Counted from the stretch's first letter, positions 42,666 through 54,514 are shown. The stretch: 64,000 nucleotides of DNA from Shinisaurus crocodilurus (GCA_021292165.1 CM037878.1:1798001-1862000), one strand, 5' to 3'. Program-made: numbers and translations. Notes: generated by a model from the sequence alone, not told the origin.

Positions 42666-43529
42666 TCACTGACAGCTGCAATGTCTTTTCTGCCATGCAT
42701 CCCGTGTGGCTCCAACACAACGGGGAGCATGCCATGTGCACTGTCGCTGCACTTGGTTACTCTGCATGGGTAGACCAGGCCTGCAGGAGGTGGCAGAATC
42801 CCGAGGTGGTCAAGAACATCGCTTCAGGCTGCATGTGGCGGATTCGTCTTCACCATGTCAATAAAAAACTCCCTGCAAGCTAAGAATTAGGACTGCAATA
42901 AGAAAGGTTCTAGCACCACTGTACTTGTCCTACTTGCAAGAAGGTGGGTTTTTATTTCCTCTCTCTAATGCAAGGGAACGTTTCAAAATGTGACCACCGA
43001 CTCCCAAATTGAGTCTGAAGTGGTTCTGTTCTTTCTACCCCCTCAGGTTTCTACCCCCTCCTTCTGACGTATATTGTAGACCAGATCATATGGGTTTAAA
43101 GAGAAACAGCACGGACACCGGCTGAACATCTTGTTTGGAAAGCTCGGTATAAATGCACATACTGAAACACCACAATAGAAGAAACATACGGATAAACAAA
43201 TCTAAATGGTTGTGCCCCTCTCTGTTCAGCAATAAAAAGGGCTTGAAGACCTTTTAATTATCAAGGTGCTTATAAAGAATAAACTGCTGGATTTTGAGGG
43301 GTATTTTATTTTATTTTTTGCTCTCTTCCACACCTATTTTTATCTATGTAAACAGGATTATGAATGCAATTTCACTATATTTTTATTTAAAAGGGCAGAG
43401 GGCACCCATGGTTGGGTGAAAAACCTAAATAAAGTTATTACTATGTATACCTGTGGGTTTGCATCTAAAATAATTTTTTCACTGGAGAACACAGACAAGT
43501 TATCTACAGGTGTTTATTTCCAAGCATCC
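42666..43529. other. No gene recognised
   Basis: Becomes AT-rich from about 43100. No coding pattern and no repeat that I can place. Confidence 0.4.
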
Positions 43530-43960
43530 ATAGGATAAGTTTTAACTGCTAGTTCATATTTTCCATTTTGACTGGATGACTCCATTTTCTCCCCAACTCC
43601 TCCAACTCTTCAGTTAAGATTTCCATCACCAGTTTTAGAAATCAAATTGAACGCTCATGGGATGGATTGATGGATGAACTACTGGGTAATGCACTATAAT
43701 TTCTGTGTTCAAACAAATCATATGATAATTAGGGTAATTTTGTTTTAATACAGTTTCAAGTAAAATGGAGTCAGCCAATCTCTCCTCAATATGCTGGCTT
43801 TAGCTAATTAAAAGAAAAATCCATTTTCTTTGCACTCAGTGATCACTATAAAATATCCAGTGCTTGGTGTTTTACCAAATGCAATCCGTCTTGGCTAATT
43901 AAGTAGCTGAAGGATTAGTGCTTTAAGAAGGCGCCAAATGTGGTGCAGTCCTGAAACTCA
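43530..43960. promoter_or_regulatory. Candidate conserved non-coding stretch
   Basis: Repeat-free AT-rich sequence with several homeodomain-type sites (ATATGATAATTAGGG, TTTAGCTAATTAAAAG, TTGGCTAATTAAGTAG) and no open frame. The pattern resembles deeply conserved enhancers in gene deserts. Unproven without an alignment. Confidence 0.28.
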
Positions 43961-44092
43961 TCTTAGCCTTCAAAAAAAGAAAAAGAATAAGAGCGGTGCA
44001 ACAATCTGAGAACAACTGGAATGTACAGAGGGAGTTTATACGGTACTTTGCTAACACAGAAACAGTTAGCAACTCCCCTGTGCATTCAGGCA

Positions 44093-44245
44093 GCGTCACT
44101 GTGCTGAAGCCAAGCAGGTCTGGGTCTGGTCAGTGCTTGAAGGGGAGGCCGCCTGGGGGAACCACAAGTAGCCACCTTGAGTTCCACGACGGAAGAAAGG
44201 TGGGATAGAAATGAGATGGAAAAAATAAATGAAATAAAACCACTG
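44093..44245 (+). mobile_element. 5S rRNA-headed SINE with Bov-B-like tail
   Basis: The head (44101-44163) aligns with 5S rRNA: GAAGC, AAGCAGG, CTGGT, AGTGCTTG, GGGAGGCCGCCTGGGG, AACC, that is boxes A and C with scattered changes. The tail (about 44170-44240) is GCCACCTTGAGTTCC, GGTGGGATAGAAATGA, then A-rich AAATAAATGAAATAAA, the Sauria/Bov-B-type ending. It therefore differs from the 5S-CR1 SINEs at 18943 and 60553 in its tail. Confidence 0.75.
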
Positions 44246-45761
44246 CTCTCGCACCAGTGACGAGGAACACATTGGTGCAAGGAGAGCAGAAAGGTGTCTT
44301 TTCAAAGCTGTCTGCCTCTTCCTCTGGACACGGAATGGCATTTGGACTTCGGAGTCCCGGGCTCAAATCCCACCATAGCGATGGACGCGAGCGGGCGAAG
44401 GGCACTCTTGCTCAGCCCCGGCACTGCGCCGCAGAGGCTGGCAGGGACCGGCATGCCCCTTGGCAAGCGTGGCTTCCGCAGGGGCAGGGGCATCTGGGAT
44501 GCACGGGGTTGCTGCCCCTCAGCAGCAGGTTCGGGGGATGGGGCTGCCGCAGAGCACCACTGTGCGCAGGCCGGGGGTGTGTGTGCTCCAGCCATCTTGT
44601 TTAACCGTGCATTCTTCATTCCATCCCCAGTGGAGCCCAAGTGGGAGAGAGTCTAAGCTCCCCGAACCTTACGGAGCTGTAATGGGAGGTGGAACAGGCG
44701 GCTCTCATTGTTTCCACCTTCCAGGAGTGACCCTCAATGTTGACGCTCCACCTGATTCTTGTCCAGAGATCTCACTGTGCTTGGCACAACAGCTACCCGC
44801 CCCATCCCTTTTGACAAAGGGGAAAAAAGAGTCCACTGGAGTCGTTCTCCAGTTTCCACCGGTACATACAACACAAGCAATTAAGTGTTCAAAACCTGTA
44901 TTTATTTCATTCATCTTCAGTGACATTTGCATTCAATAAATAACGCCCATGGGATACATCATGCTAAGTTTCAGATCAGCAGTAGAGATTTATAACAAAA
45001 AGGTGTACCAAACGGCAAAAAGAACAAGAACAGGGGATGAAGGCGGCCCACCAGAAGAGGTCTTTGGCGGTGACTCGGCTGAGACTGCCTCTTATCAGTG
45101 CAAAGGAGCTTTTGGCGTGGCCACAGGACAACCTGGCACCAGCAAGGGCTCCTCAGACTTCTTAGGCTATCTCCAGTCAACGCAGAGCGACTAAGAGGAT
45201 CGGATTTCTTTCTTTTGTATTTTCAAGGGCACAAGATCCCAAGACTCAAAATCTCTGCTGTGTAGCTGAAAACATAAGCATCATTCCCCACACAGTGCCG
45301 TCTACTTCGGTTACTGGCAAGAGCAGTCCTGCACTCCCCACCAGTTTGTTTATGGACTGTAGAGAGTTGAATGGATGAGGTCAGCCAAGGAACCCGCCCC
45401 ATTCCCGCCCCATTCCCTCACCGGCCGCCCTCACAAGCGCCGCCTTACCGGGGCAAGCTCCATCAATGCACGGGCCACTGGGGAGACACATTAACTTAGA
45501 TTATCTGTCATACATTTAAGAAAACAGCCTACCAGCAATATACTTATGTAAAGAGATGTAAAAGATAGACGTCCCAATCCCGCGATTTATTACAGATGTA
45601 GGAGAGGGGGGTCCCAACACACACAGAAGGGCCTTGGGAGGAGAGTGCTCACAAAGGGTTCAGCGTATTTTGAAAACAAGAGGGAATTAACACGCCCCCC
45701 CCCCGCCCAACACACACACACACCACAAAAATCAAGGGTGCAAACATTAGTGACAATAGAG
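44246..45761. other. No confirmed gene
   Basis: A possible SINE head (GTCCCGGGCTCAAATCCCAC) lies at 44355-44374. The plus-strand frame at about 45036-45194 has coding-like composition (GDEGGPPEEVFGGDS and SDFLGYLQSTQSD) but no recognised family or splice context. AATAAA occurs on both strands near 44893-44938. GC-rich CpG-containing sequence lies at 44380-44560. Confidence 0.3.
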
Positions 45762-45886
45762 CAGTGTTCTCCAACCTTGGGTCCCCAGATGTTTTTGGCC
45801 TACAACTCCCAGCATGCCCAGCCAGCGTAGGCATGCTGGGAGTTGTAGGCCAAAAACATCTGGGGACCCAAGGTTGGAGAACACTG
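45762..45886. mobile_element. hAT-type palindromic miniature element
   Basis: The ends are CAGTGTTCTCCAACC and complement. The flanks CAATAGAG (45754-45761) and CAACAGAG (45887-45894) form an 8-bp duplication with one change. At 125 bp it is shorter than the 135-bp copies because the central loop is reduced. Confidence 0.9.
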
Positions 45887-46074
45887 CAACAGAGAATGCC
45901 TCACTCAGGGCCAGCGCAACATGCTAAAGCGATCATGGGATGGATGCTGCACGGTGCTCCAGACTGGTGACCCTTTTGTGTGCAGGGCCTCATCATGTGG
46001 ATGAGGCCGTTTCCTCCATGCTGACATAAACCCACCGATATCTGCAGTGGGCTGGAGAAAACGGCCCACTCCGC

Positions 46075-46134
46075 GTGGCAAGGTGTGACACAGAAAGGGC
46101 TCGGGTGGCAAGGTGTGACACAGAAAGGGCTCGG
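46075..46134. repeat. 30-bp unit tandemly duplicated
   Basis: The unit beginning GTGGCAAGGTGTGACACAGA and ending GGGCTCGG occurs twice in a row without a difference, which suggests a recent slippage duplication. Confidence 0.9.
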
Positions 46135-46339
46135 CCAAGCACAGGGAGGAACCAAGAGGCTTCCACGCAGAGTGCCGTGGCTAGAGCATCCAGCACTCCC
46201 TCACCAAGCCACCAGCAGAATGAACAGGCCTTTCTCTTAAGGTTCCCCAGAAAGCCAATCTCTTAAAAGTTTCTCCCTCTCTTGCAGAGATGGTTAACCA
46301 AGCTTCTGATGTACCAGTATTTATCTGGAATCCATCATC

Positions 46340-47157
46340 ACCCCCTCCCCGCCAATGTTTTATTTTGGTGTGGAATCAGTAAGGAACCCCTAGTAGCGAC
46401 CCTAAAAAATAAAGATGAAATGTGGCTGGCCTAAATCCCATCCTTCTCCTCCTCTGCCTGACAAAACTGCAGCGCAATGAACGAGTGACAAGGCCGTTCC
46501 CTAGACAAGGGGCCCTCAGGTGGCAACCTGGGTGTCTATTGGTAGATTTACCGGAAGCATCCACCAGACAATTAACAGTCATTGCAGGTTTCTCTCAAGC
46601 GCTTCAGCTGAATCCATCATTACTCTCCAAGATCTGGTTTCTCAAGAGAGCATTTAAAAGCACATTTTATCACTTGGAGGACACCTCAAGGTACTGCATC
46701 GCACATACAACCAAATATTACTTCGAACGTGTGATCAATATACGTACAAATGCTAAGATGTTATTTTAAGCTCCCCAAGTGTTTCACACAATGGAGCCCA
46801 AGAATGGCTAAAATGAGCTGAGAAGACTGGGGGAACCCCGCCCCACCCCAGGCAGAGAATTCCCTCCTTCTGTCTCCGAGACCGCACAAAAACAAAAAAC
46901 CATTGCACCATCTGGACACCAGCCCAACTCATCGTTTCAAGGTAATACAGTCCAGATTTCTGTTGCCAGGTTTGTTTCTCTCTCACCATTCAAGGAGCAG
47001 ATGACATCACAGAGTCTCCTTCTACCGCATTTCCTTGTGACATTTTAGGACATTCCTAAAAGTACAAGAGGGAGAAGGAGAGGACCAGCAGGATTCCACT
47101 TGGCCGTTTTTAGTGCAGTGTTCCGGAACAGGGCCTTGTCTTGCGGTAGAGGTTCTT
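46340..47157 (-). other. Candidate terminal exon (mostly 3' UTR)
   Basis: On the minus strand a strong acceptor, TTGTCTGTTTTCCAG, ends at 47158, and the downstream sequence would be the exon. An AATAAA at 46359-46364 (minus) is one possible poly(A) signal, so the low end is approximate. If spliced to 48192 the exon is all untranslated, because a stop lies upstream. If 48192-48272 is skipped, the same phase gives a 36-codon tail with hydrophobic PLLLPLVLLGMS before a TAA at 47047-47049. Gene identity unknown. Confidence 0.3.
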
Positions 47158-47869
47158 CTGGAAAACAGACAACGTGCATTCATAAAGAGAACACGGACCG
47201 AGCACACAGCCCAGTTATCATGCCTTTCATACTACCCTAGGAAGCCTGAAGCTGCTGCTTGAGGATGGAGTGAGAAACCACGAGGCCGACTTCTCCTATA
47301 ACAGAGGCCAAGAAAGACCAAATTTGCTTGCCGCAAACAGAAATGCCACAGCCACCACAACTTTCCATTTGGCCACTCACATTCCAGATCACCCACCGCC
47401 CGATCAACAGGTCTCAGGCCCTGCACAGAGATGGCAGTGGCCAGCCGCTGTAAGAAGCCGGAATTTTGCAAGAAGCGACTGGAACCCCAAAAGGATAGAA
47501 CAGCCAGAGGGAGACACAGACTCAACGTATTTTGTCTCGAATGATGCAATGCCCCAGAACATGGGTGGGGAACCTCTGGTCCACAGAGGTCCTCTGCCAA
47601 GTCCGGCCCCTCTCCCAGCACTAGAGAAAGCCAGCTGCTTTCCACCACTGGGAGAGAAAAGCCCGGTTCTTCCCTCCAATCAACGAGGCTGCCTTTCTCT
47701 ACCACCGACAGGAACTGCACATCTTCTCATGCAGAAAGAGGCAGGAATGATTGCTCTGTGCCTTTCTCTGGTCGGAGGAACTGCCCTATGATCCCAGGGG
47801 GTGGGATGCCAGGAGCAGGTCTACCCCATCAGCCAGCCCATGAGGGGTGAGCTGCAAACAGCTCCCCAC

Positions 47870-48020
47870 CCCTGCTGTAGAATACTGCACTGGATTGGGG
47901 AGCCCCAGGTTCAAATCCTCAATCAGCAAGGAAGCTGATTAGGCAGCCTTGGGGGAAGCCACTTTCTCACTCTGGCTCAGCTGGCAGGAGTGTTGTGGAA
48001 ATAAGGTGAGACTCTTCAGA
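47870..48020 (+). mobile_element. Degenerate Sauria-type SINE
   Basis: The B-box-like CAGGTTCAAATCC (47909-47921) is followed by TTTCTCACTCTGGCTCAGCT and GGAGTGTTGTGGAAATAAGG. This is the head and body order of the SINE at 12957, with a tail that is missing or decayed. It would lie in the candidate intron between the two minus-strand exons. Confidence 0.5.
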
Positions 48021-48191
48021 GGGAGCAGGGGGATTAACCGGAAGACCTCCTGGGGCCACTTCCAGGCACATATCGAAGGATGCCCATTGCTGGAGGTGCA
48101 CATTCACAGTCCAGTGACAGGGTGAGATGGGCTCCCTGCTTCTGGCCAAAGGGCTGCACTAGATGGCTATTAACTATCAAAAGCAGCTTAC

Positions 48192-48272
48192 CTGTGTGAA
48201 CCATCTACTTCTCTTCTTGATGGAGGGCTTCAATGAAGACTTCAAGTTTTTCCTGGATCTCCCGAACTTTTT
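48192..48272 (-). CDS. Candidate host-gene exon with C-terminal coding end
   Basis: On the minus strand this 81-nt segment is bounded by an acceptor (TTAATCTTTCCAG) and a consensus donor (CACACAG|GTAAGC). One phase, entering after the first base of a codon, gives VREIQEKLEVFIEALHQ and a charged EEK end, then TAG at 48205-48207, only 13 bases before the donor. The peptide is heptad-like and charged, as in a coiled-coil C-terminus. A stop so close to the last junction would not trigger nonsense-mediated decay. I do not recognise the gene and found no upstream exon. It could be chance. Confidence 0.35.
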
Positions 48273-48964
48273 CTGGAAAGATTAAGATGCTGCTGTCAGA
48301 ACAGCTGACTCTAGGCACAAATGCCTCTCCAAGTGAAAATAAGGTTGGGTTTTGAGGGCCAGGCTCAATGAGAAAGGCAACGGAGCTGGGTTCTGCTCAC
48401 GACTCTCTCCTCAAGCAAGTCAACACCTGGTTCATCCACAGCTCTGAAGAGGAGCAGGACAAAGCTGACTTCTCATATGCAATGCCATTTTTCGTGCCAG
48501 AGGCCTTCGGGACAAAATCGGGCATTAAATGGCATTATTCCAGCCGATGGCCCCACCAATATGACCCCAGGCTAATCTTTGGTTGGTGTGTGTACGTTGG
48601 AACAGACGCACCAAATCTGGCTTCCTGTCTTGAAACAGCCTCAATGCATTTGGTTATCATTATGCAGAAGGGTCATTTGTGATCATTATGAAATACTTTT
48701 TATAATCTTGTAATTATGGTACACATTTTCACAAGGCATCAAACCATTCTGTTAGCTGCAGCTATCGTTATAACAGATCTTTTCAACATGCTGCTACTGC
48801 AGATACGGCTGGACACATGCATTGCATTTAATGCAATATCTATACAAGTCTTAATGAATACTGATATCATACATCCAGTAACTGTCAATGAAATAGGAAA
48901 TGTTATTAAACAGAACTGCTTGGACATGTATTAATTACATTTTCACCCTGTATTATAGATGGAC
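48273..48964. other. No repeat recognised
   Basis: Unique-looking sequence, which would be intron if the exon at 48192-48272 is real. A 104-codon plus-strand frame at 48368 shows no family resemblance. Confidence 0.35.
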
Positions 48965-49125
48965 TGAGCATAAAGTGGGTCTTAGATGGCCCATCCAGTC
49001 CCACTGTGGCCAACCAGGCGCCTGCAGGACAGGAGGGGAAAAGGCCTCTCCGGCTGTTATGGCTGGCTGGGGTGACCCAGCAGTATGCCACTGCCTCTGA
49101 TCCTGGGAGAATTTTACCACTCGGT
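48965..49125 (-). mobile_element. CR1-like LINE 3' fragment
   Basis: The plus strand contains AGATGGCCCATCCAGTCCCA, TGTGGCCAACCAGGCGCC, CAGGACAGGAGGGG and CCACTGCCTCTGATCCTGGG, complement of the 3' untranslated part of the LINE at 51745. Degenerate and without coding sequence. Confidence 0.65.
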
Positions 49126-49707
49126 GTTGGGAACAACTCCATGCATACATTGCGCACCTTGCACGCACGGGCACTCTCGTGAACGGAGAGGCCCCTGCTC
49201 ACAGGCTGGGAGTCTGAGCACACCAGAGCACTGCCCAGGGAGCTCTGGGCCAGGGGGACACATTCCCTCTGCTTTATTTGGGGATAAAATTCTGTCCTAT
49301 TGAGCTAATCTATCACTGCCTCTCAAAGAAATTACCGTTGTATGTACTTTGTATTAATGCACTACAAAAGGCAGCCACATGTAAATCCCAATCCTGTGCA
49401 CGTAGCAGGGCGTTGGTGTTGTGCAATACACACCGGCCTGTTTCACACGACATGACAACTGAGCCCGACAGAAAATGGGCACTTCACAACCTCCTGCCCC
49501 CTCGTTCTTCCAGGCGGCATCCCAGGGGACACCGTATGGAGGAATGAGTCTTTTCTCTCTGACATCCGCGATCGCAAGCCGACTTCGGCTCACTGTGGCT
49601 GCCAGACAACTTCCAGCTTCAGCTGAGGCAACGTGTGGGGGGCTGCCCACTACCCCCTTGCAGGGGGCAGTCTCCTGCACGTTGCCCCAGCAGAGGCTGG
49701 AACTTGA

Positions 49708-50115
49708 CCCCGTTGCGCTTCAGGGCGTGAGCCCCGTTTGCGCTACGGGGACAAAGAGTAATAATATTTTTAAAATTCTTCTTTGTCCCATAGCACAAAC
49801 AGGGCTCGTGCCCCAAACCGCAATGGGGAGGATGGGGGGGGGGGGACTGATCAGGCACCCTGCCTCCTGCTCCAGAGGGGACCTCTGGAGCAGGAGATGG
49901 GGGTGCCTGATCCACTCCGCAATGCCATCCCGTTCTCGAGGCAGCGCTGCAGAGCGGATCACCGCCTCCCACCTACTGCCTGAGAGAGCTACTCTCAAGA
50001 AGCAGGGTGGGAAGAAGTGGGGTACCGGATCCACTGTGTGTTGCTGTCCCGTTCTCAGGGCAGCGCCACGGAGCGGCTCACCGCCTCCCACCTGAGAGTA
50101 GACCTCTCGGGCAGG
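49708..50115. repeat. Two consecutive hairpins followed by a tandem duplication
   Basis: The first inverted pair (about 49711-49758 and 49780-49828) has arms containing GGGGACAAAGAG and CTTTGTCCC. The second (49846-49911) has stems GATCAGGCACCC / GGGTGCCTGATC and CCTGCTCCAGAGG / CCTCTGGAGCAGG with a 3-base loop. Two units of about 95 bp then follow (49897-49998 and 50022-50112), sharing TCCCGTTCTC, GGCAGCGC and TCACCGCCTCCCACCT. This accounts for the long open frames on both strands. Confidence 0.7.
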
Positions 50116-51744
50116 AGGTGGGAGCCGCCGGCAGGGATGACCGCTCCTCCTTGCCAAGCTGGCAAGGGAACATAAAGGATTCCTGCAATTTATTGACTTA
50201 AATCTGCATCTTGCCCAGTGCAGAAAGTTTAAAGCAAGTAGCACTCTGCACAACTGTGTGCATGAGCAAAGGTTGGGACTTTGGGGAAAACATCCAAAGA
50301 AAGCACCTCGGAGCTATAGGGCAGCTGCCACAAATAGCCCATCATGCAGACGCATCGCACGGATGACAAGGCAGAGGCAAGAGGTCTCCCTGTTAGATCT
50401 CAGACACGTTGATGAAGGCAGAGGTATCTGGGCAGATATGCCTGGCCCACCCAAGCCAGTTAGACCTTTCTAGGGCAAAGCCAGAGACCTGAGTGGCGCT
50501 TGGAGGCAGTAGGAAGCCAGGGCAGGCTCGGGAGCGCAGGTATAAACACGCACCTGCCTGGCAGCCTGCACCTTCCCGAGGCTGGTCAACCCCCTGGCCT
50601 GGCCACAGCGAATGGCTTCAGACAATCTCCAAGGGCAGCCGCTGAAGTAGAATCGCCTTGAGCTTTGCCTGCTTTAGAACATTCTGCTCTCCCACTTTGC
50701 CGAATCTTTCCACCAAAATGCTCTTCTGACTACTCCCTCCCAAGTATCACTCACATTTTTTAGAGCATGGACCATTTTGCCGCCCCCCTCCTGACCTCTC
50801 TGCCAAGGAGTTGCTCCGGATGGCTTCTGCACAAACAACCTTCCCTTTGATGGCTTTCAGTGTAGAGTGAAAGATACGAATGCTTAATTCTCGCAACACC
50901 TGTTAAACAGCGATCCAAATGCTGGAGGACCGACGGCACAAAGCCCTTGTTTCCAGCTTTGCCACAATGAGATATGTTGGGCCGGCCACAGTGAATGCCC
51001 ATTCTCTTCTCCATTTACTCAGTGTTTACTCAAAAGATGAGCTGTTCCATGCATCAATTCATCCCGGCCCCTGATCTGGTCATGAATATTCCCATAATCC
51101 CCTCTCCCAATATCCCATAAACCCCGGCTGACACAGAATGAAGAAATCCTCTATTCAGAGGCCTCAAGAGACCCATTCATGCTTGTGGGCTCTTTATCCC
51201 CACATGAAACAACACCCACAGCCCAACTCATTTTCTTTTCATTAATCCTCTGATACTGGCTCTAAGGGGCTCAAAAACAGACTAATTGATCTGTAATTAA
51301 GGTTTGAATACACACCGTGAACACAGAAAAACAAAGCCACAGGGACAAGGGTTGCTTTTGCTGGCAACATCAGCTCAAGTAGGAGAAAAGATGTAGAAAA
51401 TAACACACACAACCCCAACCCCCCAACCCCCTTCCAGCATCAGTTTTTAGAGCCACTTAGTCCCAGGAAAGAGAATGGGGATCTGTTTCAGATTCCTGCA
51501 GAACTGTTACGCTACGGGGTTGAGAAACAGAAGCAGGGAAAATAAGGAGGGAAACCATTATACTTTGCAGAGATGATATTACTTGCCTGGTCCTCATTTG
51601 ATGTCCATTCACAAGGATTTGGTTCTTGTCATTAAAGCCAAGCTGAAGCTCTCAGCAAGCACAGGGTTATAGCTTAGCAGCACAGGTAGGCGCTCCCAAT
51701 TAACCCATTTGGGCTGCACCTGGCACCCTTCTCCCATAATACTA
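50116..51744. other. No gene; candidate conserved stretch near 51.1 kb
   Basis: Sequence from about 51030 to 51310 is repeat-poor with CATGAATATTCCC, ATTCATGCTTG, TTCATTAATCC and TGTAATTAAGG sites. The GTCATGAATATTCCC block is shared with 38117. There is no coding pattern. Confidence 0.3.
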
Positions 51745-52160
51745 GAAACCCCCCCCCCCCAGGGGTCATCCCATGAAGCTGATTGGTGGGAAATTCAGGA
51801 CAGATAAAAGGAAGTCTTTTTTCACAAAGCACATAGTGCAACTATGGAATTCACTTCCACAAGAGGTAGTGATGGCCACCAACTTGGATGGCTTTAGAAG
51901 GGGCTTAGACAAATTAATGGAGGAGAAGGCCGTCCATGGCCACTAGTTCTGCTGGCTCTGTGCCACCTCCAGCAGACAGAGGCAGTATGCCTCTCTCTGT
52001 ACACCAGGGGGGCATGAGCGGGAGGGAGCTGTTGTCCTCCTGTCCTGCTTGTGGGTTTCCCACAGGCAACTGATTGGCAACAGCGTGAACAGAATGCTGG
52101 ACTACTAGAGAGGCCTTTGGTCTGATCCAGCAGGGCTCTTCTTGTATCTTATGAGCCAGA
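51745..52160 (+). mobile_element. CR1-like LINE 3' end with intact C-terminal frame
   Basis: From 51764 to the stop at 51944-51946 the plus strand encodes the ORF2 C-terminus without interruption: GHPMKLIGG, FRTDKRKSFFTKHIV, LWNSLPQEVVMATNLDGF and RGLDKLMEEKAV. The layout matches CR1 ([18 protein letters not shown]) but the sequence and 3' UTR differ, so it is a related but separate LINE family. The 3' UTR ends near TGATCCAGCAGGGCTCTTCT. Other copies, all reverse-strand: 4205, 15604, 19505, 39670 and 48965. Confidence 0.85.
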
Positions 52161-54514
52161 ATCAGAAGAGTGTGCCTAGCTCTAACCTGTAAGTTCCCTT
52201 GCTCTAGAATCAGTTGGTAAGTATTCCTGATCCCATTTTCAAGAAATTATCTGTCCCCAGAATGTTTCACAAGTGCATGAGGGGCCTTTTCAGAAAAGCT
52301 CTGTGAACAACTACTAGATTTAGTTTGGCTCCTGCTCATGGCATATGTCCCGGAAAAGAGTCCACCTGTGTTTATTTTATATGGGGGAGGAATTATCATT
52401 CCTTTCATGAAACACAAGATGGTGCACAGGGTGGCTCAGGGTCTCCCACCTGGGTCCTGAGCAAACCTGAACTTGCTTAGTTTCATGTGCTTTCGTGTCA
52501 CAACTTGGGAAGAGCCAGTAGTCTTCTCCGAGAGGAGTTCCCCCATCATAATTCAATGGCTCCACTCCTCTCAACATCAATCCAAATTTCCCAGTATCGT
52601 CATCACCCTGCAGTTTCATCACCCCATCAGACTCACTCTGGCCACAGCTCTTATATCCTCTACATTCAACTCTTGCCCCCTGCAGGTCACTTCCCCCATT
52701 CTACCGGTCCCCCCCCCCAATTCTCCTGCCCCACTTTTCCATCTAGGTGTTCCTTTCCACAATTGGTCTAACAGATGCAGAGCAAAAAAGCCCAAGTTCT
52801 TTACAGTACTTCCAGCCCCTGGAGATGGAGATGGGCAGGGATCTCACTCTGAGAAGCAGGTGGGATGAGTGGGCAAACAGCCCAGGGGGACTCTTTCAAC
52901 ACTACGGATTTTGCATCCAACCAAAAAGAGGCGACACAGCCTCAACACAGATCGCTCTGTACAGTATTTGCTCGTGTGCTGTTGTTCCCGCCAGCTTGGC
53001 CAACAAAAGAGTGTCGATGAATTTTACCTGGCCACAACGCAACCACAGTAAAAATGAGAGGAGCAGTCCCTCTTCACAAGCTTTTGCACATCCATACAGA
53101 GTGCGATGACGTGACTAGAAGCTGCTTGAACTGAGTGATCTTAGCCAGGGTCGTGCCCTGCTACATTTTTTTTCTTAAAAATCACTTTACATTAATGCTT
53201 CACATTTTTGAGCCAGTTTCCTCTTGTTCACATACCACACTGGCCAACAGGAAAAAGTGAAACTTTAAAGAGAAAACCACCCAGGCTGCCCTTAAAGAGA
53301 CAGAACGTCATCGATCACTTGCAAAGACAGATTTATAATAAGAGGGCCCCCTCCCCCCCGTTTCTTTACGGCTGCAAAACCAGATGGGAAGTGAATGGAC
53401 AGTCAACGGGTCAAAAAAACACAGGGGAGGTTCCGCTTGTCTGCTGCATTTATGTTCCCAGCAGAGAAAAGGGGTCAAGACGGAAACAGCACGGCTGGCT
53501 GCTGGAAAGGCCCTTTCTTTGCGTGGCTACAAAGACCAGCGCTGTTCCTCACCCTACTGTCAAGCGGGTAGAAAGATTGGCTTGTCAAAAGGTCTTCCGC
53601 AGCCCGGGCTTCCCAAAGAGGCAGAGCAGGCAGAGGAATCTGGAGAGATTCTTAAACAATTAGCTCATTAGCGCAATGAAACCCCGAGACAAAGAACTGC
53701 CAAATGGAAAGCATTTGAACAGGATTTATAACCGTTCAGGGAGAGTCACCCCATGAATCATTACGAAGGTTATTACAGGCTTAAAGTGAAAGCTTGCAGA
53801 AAAGCCTCATACACTGTCCTGCACTAACCAATAACTAAAATGTGCACCCAAAGAACACATTGTAAGCAACATGCAATGAAGCCAAGTCCTGCCAAGTGCA
53901 AGCAAACACTTCCTGGGAATTCCAAGGTGCAGAAGCATGCAATCAGAACCGGATAATCACTAACTGAGATGTCCACATTTGTAAATAGTTTGGCTCAAAC
54001 CTGTCACTGAAAAATCACTTCCATTAGGTTTTACCCTACTAGTATTAATATACACGCCATCCTCACAGGCTCTAACAACAGGGAAGTATTTCCAGGGATC
54101 CTGGTCCTGAGACTCCTGGGTAAGGATATATGGAATAAAGACCTGCTTTATTCCAACTCACACTGCCGGTCCAGCTCAGAGGGCCCAGCCACAGAGGTAG
54201 CGGAAACACCCGGTGAACTGGGGAGAGGAGCCAGAGAAACGCCTGCCTCTCAGTGCCCGGCTTTGGTCCAGCCACCACGTTCAAGGGGAGCAAAGCCAGG
54301 AGTCACATGATGCCAACAAGTAGCACCTGGTGTTCCAAATCTGTTATTCTAAGGGTGGACCACGACCACGTCACCACCTACAAATAGGATTTTATCATTG
54401 TCAACAGCTTGGAGAACCATTACGGTTGAAAAGCCATGTACAAATATTGTAAAAGAAGACACTACAAGTCAGCACACTTCCTATTCTGACTGCCAAGGAC
54501 TGCAGCTGGGACTT
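52161..54514. other. No gene recognised
   Basis: Mostly unique-looking sequence, the longest such stretch in the window. GCTCATTAGCGCAATG near 53663 resembles a homeodomain site cluster. Open frames at 52473-52868 and 53208-53663 lack any recognisable motif. Confidence 0.35.

Noticed and set aside
45036..45194. Coding-like plus-strand frame (GDEGGPPEEVFGGDS...)
   Set aside because: Composition is suggestive, but I know no family, see no convincing splice sites, and it lies opposite a possible minus-strand 3' region. Left as an unconfirmed frame.
48368..48682. 104-codon plus-strand frame
   Set aside because: No recognisable family, no promoter or splice context, and length within chance expectation for 64 kb.
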